From assembly GCA_025056835.1 (NCBI GenBank), contig JANWVS010000139.1, positions 1-6,266 on the forward strand: a DNA stretch of 6,266 bases. Direction: 5' to 3'. Positions 5,082 through 6,266 of the stretch are shown piece after piece. The translations under genes and the position numbers were made by a program. Position 1 is the stretch's first letter, and every line of letters starts with the position of its first letter. Source of the DNA: Gemmataceae bacterium (lineage in GTDB: Bacteria > Planctomycetota > Planctomycetia > Gemmatales > Gemmataceae). Below the pieces are notes generated by a model. That model was not told where the DNA came from and ran no database searches. It saw only the letters and a list, made by a program, of their open reading frames with translations.

Positions 5082-6266
5082 ATGAGATGGACCATCGCCG
5101 TCGCATGGGGTGTGTTGGCCAGCGCCGTCGGGTCGCTGATGCCGGGCCATGAGCCGTCAGCCCAGCCGCGGCTGAAACCGCCTGCACCGGCCCCAGCGGC
5201 AGTGTATCAGGCCATTCTCCGCTACCGCATCATCGCCCCGCGCGACGAGCACGCCGGCTACTACGATCGCCTCGTCGATCGGCTCCAGGCCTGGAAATTC
5301 AACTTCCAGCCTCCGTTGGCGCAACGTCCGGACACCGATCGCTTCAACCCAGACCTCAACGAATTCCGGGGCACGATCGCCGCCGAATATGCCTTCCGCC
5401 TCCACGAACTGCCCTTTGTCGCCGGCGTGTTGCTCATCCCCGCGGGACTGGACCTGGACAAGATCGCCCCCGATGAGCCGGTGCGGGTCCGCATCGAGAT
5501 CGTGCCTGGTTTGCCTCTGGAGCGGCAGCGCGACCTTGTTGACCAAGCCAAACTTCTCTTGGGCACGTTGGGCTTTGTCGAAGCGGTAGGTTACGATCAT
5601 CACGGCGACGGCGGCCAGCCGTTGACGCGCCTCATCGGCACCATCCCCCGGTTGCAGCTTCCGCAATTGCTTAAGGACTTGCGCGACCAGCCCAACGGCT
5701 GGCTGGCGCCGCGGATCGAGCGAACGCAATTGCCGCCGCCGCTGCGCTTCTTCAACCCAATCCGGTACACCGAGGTCCTGGCCGACACGGCAGCCTTGGT
5801 CGCCGCCGCCGAGCCAACGCCGCGCCAACCCGACTATCTCGAAAAAATCGGCCCCGGTCTGTGGGAACTGATCAACGACAAAGACCGTCAGTCCGAGTTC
5901 GTTCGGGTCCAAGTGATTTTCGCGGGCACGCCCAGCCCGGCGGTGCTGCGGCAGCGCGTCCGCGACCACGCCCCCAATGCCTTCGTCGAGGGAATCCTCG
6001 GTTCGTTCGTCACTGCCGAATTACCCATCGGCCAAGTGAAGAACCTGGCCGCCCTCGTCGACGTGGTAAACATTCGCTTACCGATTCCCGCCAGCGGCGA
6101 CATCGATCCGTCGCTTCCCGGCGAGTTTGAGCCGGCCCAAGTTTTGGCGACGACCGGCCTGGCGCAACTGCACCAGCGCGGGGCTCGCGGCCAGGGGGTG
6201 CGCGTCGCCATCGTCGATGCCGACTTCCGCGGCTGGACCGAACAGGTCAAAGCGGGTACGCTGACT
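5082..6266 (+). CDS. Exported subtilisin-like (S8) serine protease, N-terminal part
   Basis: The frame is open to the window end: 395 codons, C-terminus missing. The N-terminus (MRWTIAVAWGVLASAVGSLM) is a basic residue then a hydrophobic stretch, followed by a Pro/Ala-rich segment (about 21-40), fitting a signal peptide or lipid-free anchor with export. Residues about 41-335 look like up to three alpha/beta modules, the last two (about 133-211 and 272-335) with a strand-helix-strand-strand-helix-strand order reminiscent of subtilase propeptides. The last residues, GARGQGVRVAIVDADFRGW (367-385), resemble the opening of the S8 catalytic domain (G-x-G-V-x-V-A-V-I-D), with Asp379 as the likely catalytic Asp; the usual following T-G/S-G is A-D here. 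The His and Ser regions lie outside the window, so the protease call is provisional. ATG 5082 has GGGAG at 10 bases; ATG 5076, two codons upstream, has it at only 4. It stands alone after polX with its own candidate promoter. Confidence 0.62.
   Translation, partial: MRWTIAVAWGVLASAVGSLMPGHEPSAQPRLKPPAPAPAAVYQAILRYRIIAPRDEHAGYYDRLVDRLQAWKFNFQPPLAQRPDTDRFNPDLNEFRGTIAAEYAFRLHELPFVAGVLLIPAGLDLDKIAPDEPVRVRIEIVPGLPLERQRDLVDQAKLLLGTLGFVEAVGYDHHGDGGQPLTRLIGTIPRLQLPQLLKDLRDQPNGWLAPRIERTQLPPPLRFFNPIRYTEVLADTAALVAAAEPTPRQPDYLEKIGPGLWELINDKDRQSEFVRVQVIFAGTPSPAVLRQRVRDHAPNAFVEGILGSFVTAELPIGQVKNLAALVDVVNIRLPIPASGDIDPSLPGEFEPAQVLATTGLAQLHQRGARGQGVRVAIVDADFRGWTEQVKAGTLT

Noticed and set aside
2922..5150. 742-codon open frame on the minus strand
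   Set aside because: It lies antisense to the complete polX gene and crosses the ends of both neighbours. The product resembles no family I know, while every PolX motif is intact on the other strand. Long antisense frames are expected where third positions are G/C-rich.
5157..5969. 270-codon open frame on the minus strand
   Set aside because: It is antisense to the exported protease-like gene, whose plus-strand frame has a signal peptide, a ribosome site and a recognisable subtilase start.

Overview
The window is GC-rich, tightly packed bacterial chromosomal DNA. It carries five protein genes, two of them cut by the window edges. The best guess at the source is a planctomycete, perhaps of the Gemmata group. 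This is inferred from the strong G/C bias at third codon positions, a small secreted protein of a style common in that phylum, a PseG/SpsG-like protein standing alone, and variable Shine-Dalgarno use. There is no rRNA or other marker gene to confirm it. I see no tRNA, rRNA, CRISPR array, transposase or phage gene.

Layout. On the minus strand, reading leftward from about 1362, are a sigma70-like promoter, a complete parB gene (413-1288), and then the first 106 codons of a small secreted protein that leaves the window at base 1. On the plus strand are a PseG/SpsG-like GT-B fold protein (1880-2986), a complete two-headed DNA polymerase X with a PHP nuclease domain (polX, 3138-4907), and the N-terminal 395 residues of an exported protein. 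That last protein runs into what looks like the start of a subtilisin-type (S8) catalytic domain as the window ends.

The 591-base divergent region between parB and the PseG-like gene is the most informative non-coding part. It holds two identical 14-bp perfect palindromes (GTTCCGCGCGGAAC, at 1439-1452 and 1484-1497) that look like parS centromere sites with a GC-substituted core. A smaller inverted repeat lies between them and an A/T-tract inverted repeat lies next to them. Further right, on the PseG side, is a run of four strong hairpins (1574-1683). Two of these are enclosed by a 7-bp pairing that would bury the Shine-Dalgarno of a possible 23-codon leader ORF. This may be a structured 5' leader of the PseG-like gene.

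How the genes relate. The ParB product is expected to load on the parS sites beside its own gene and organise the replicated chromosome region. No parA partner is visible in the window. The other genes (sugar-nucleotide or glycan chemistry, gap-filling DNA repair, exported protease) show no obvious functional link, and each seems to have its own control region.
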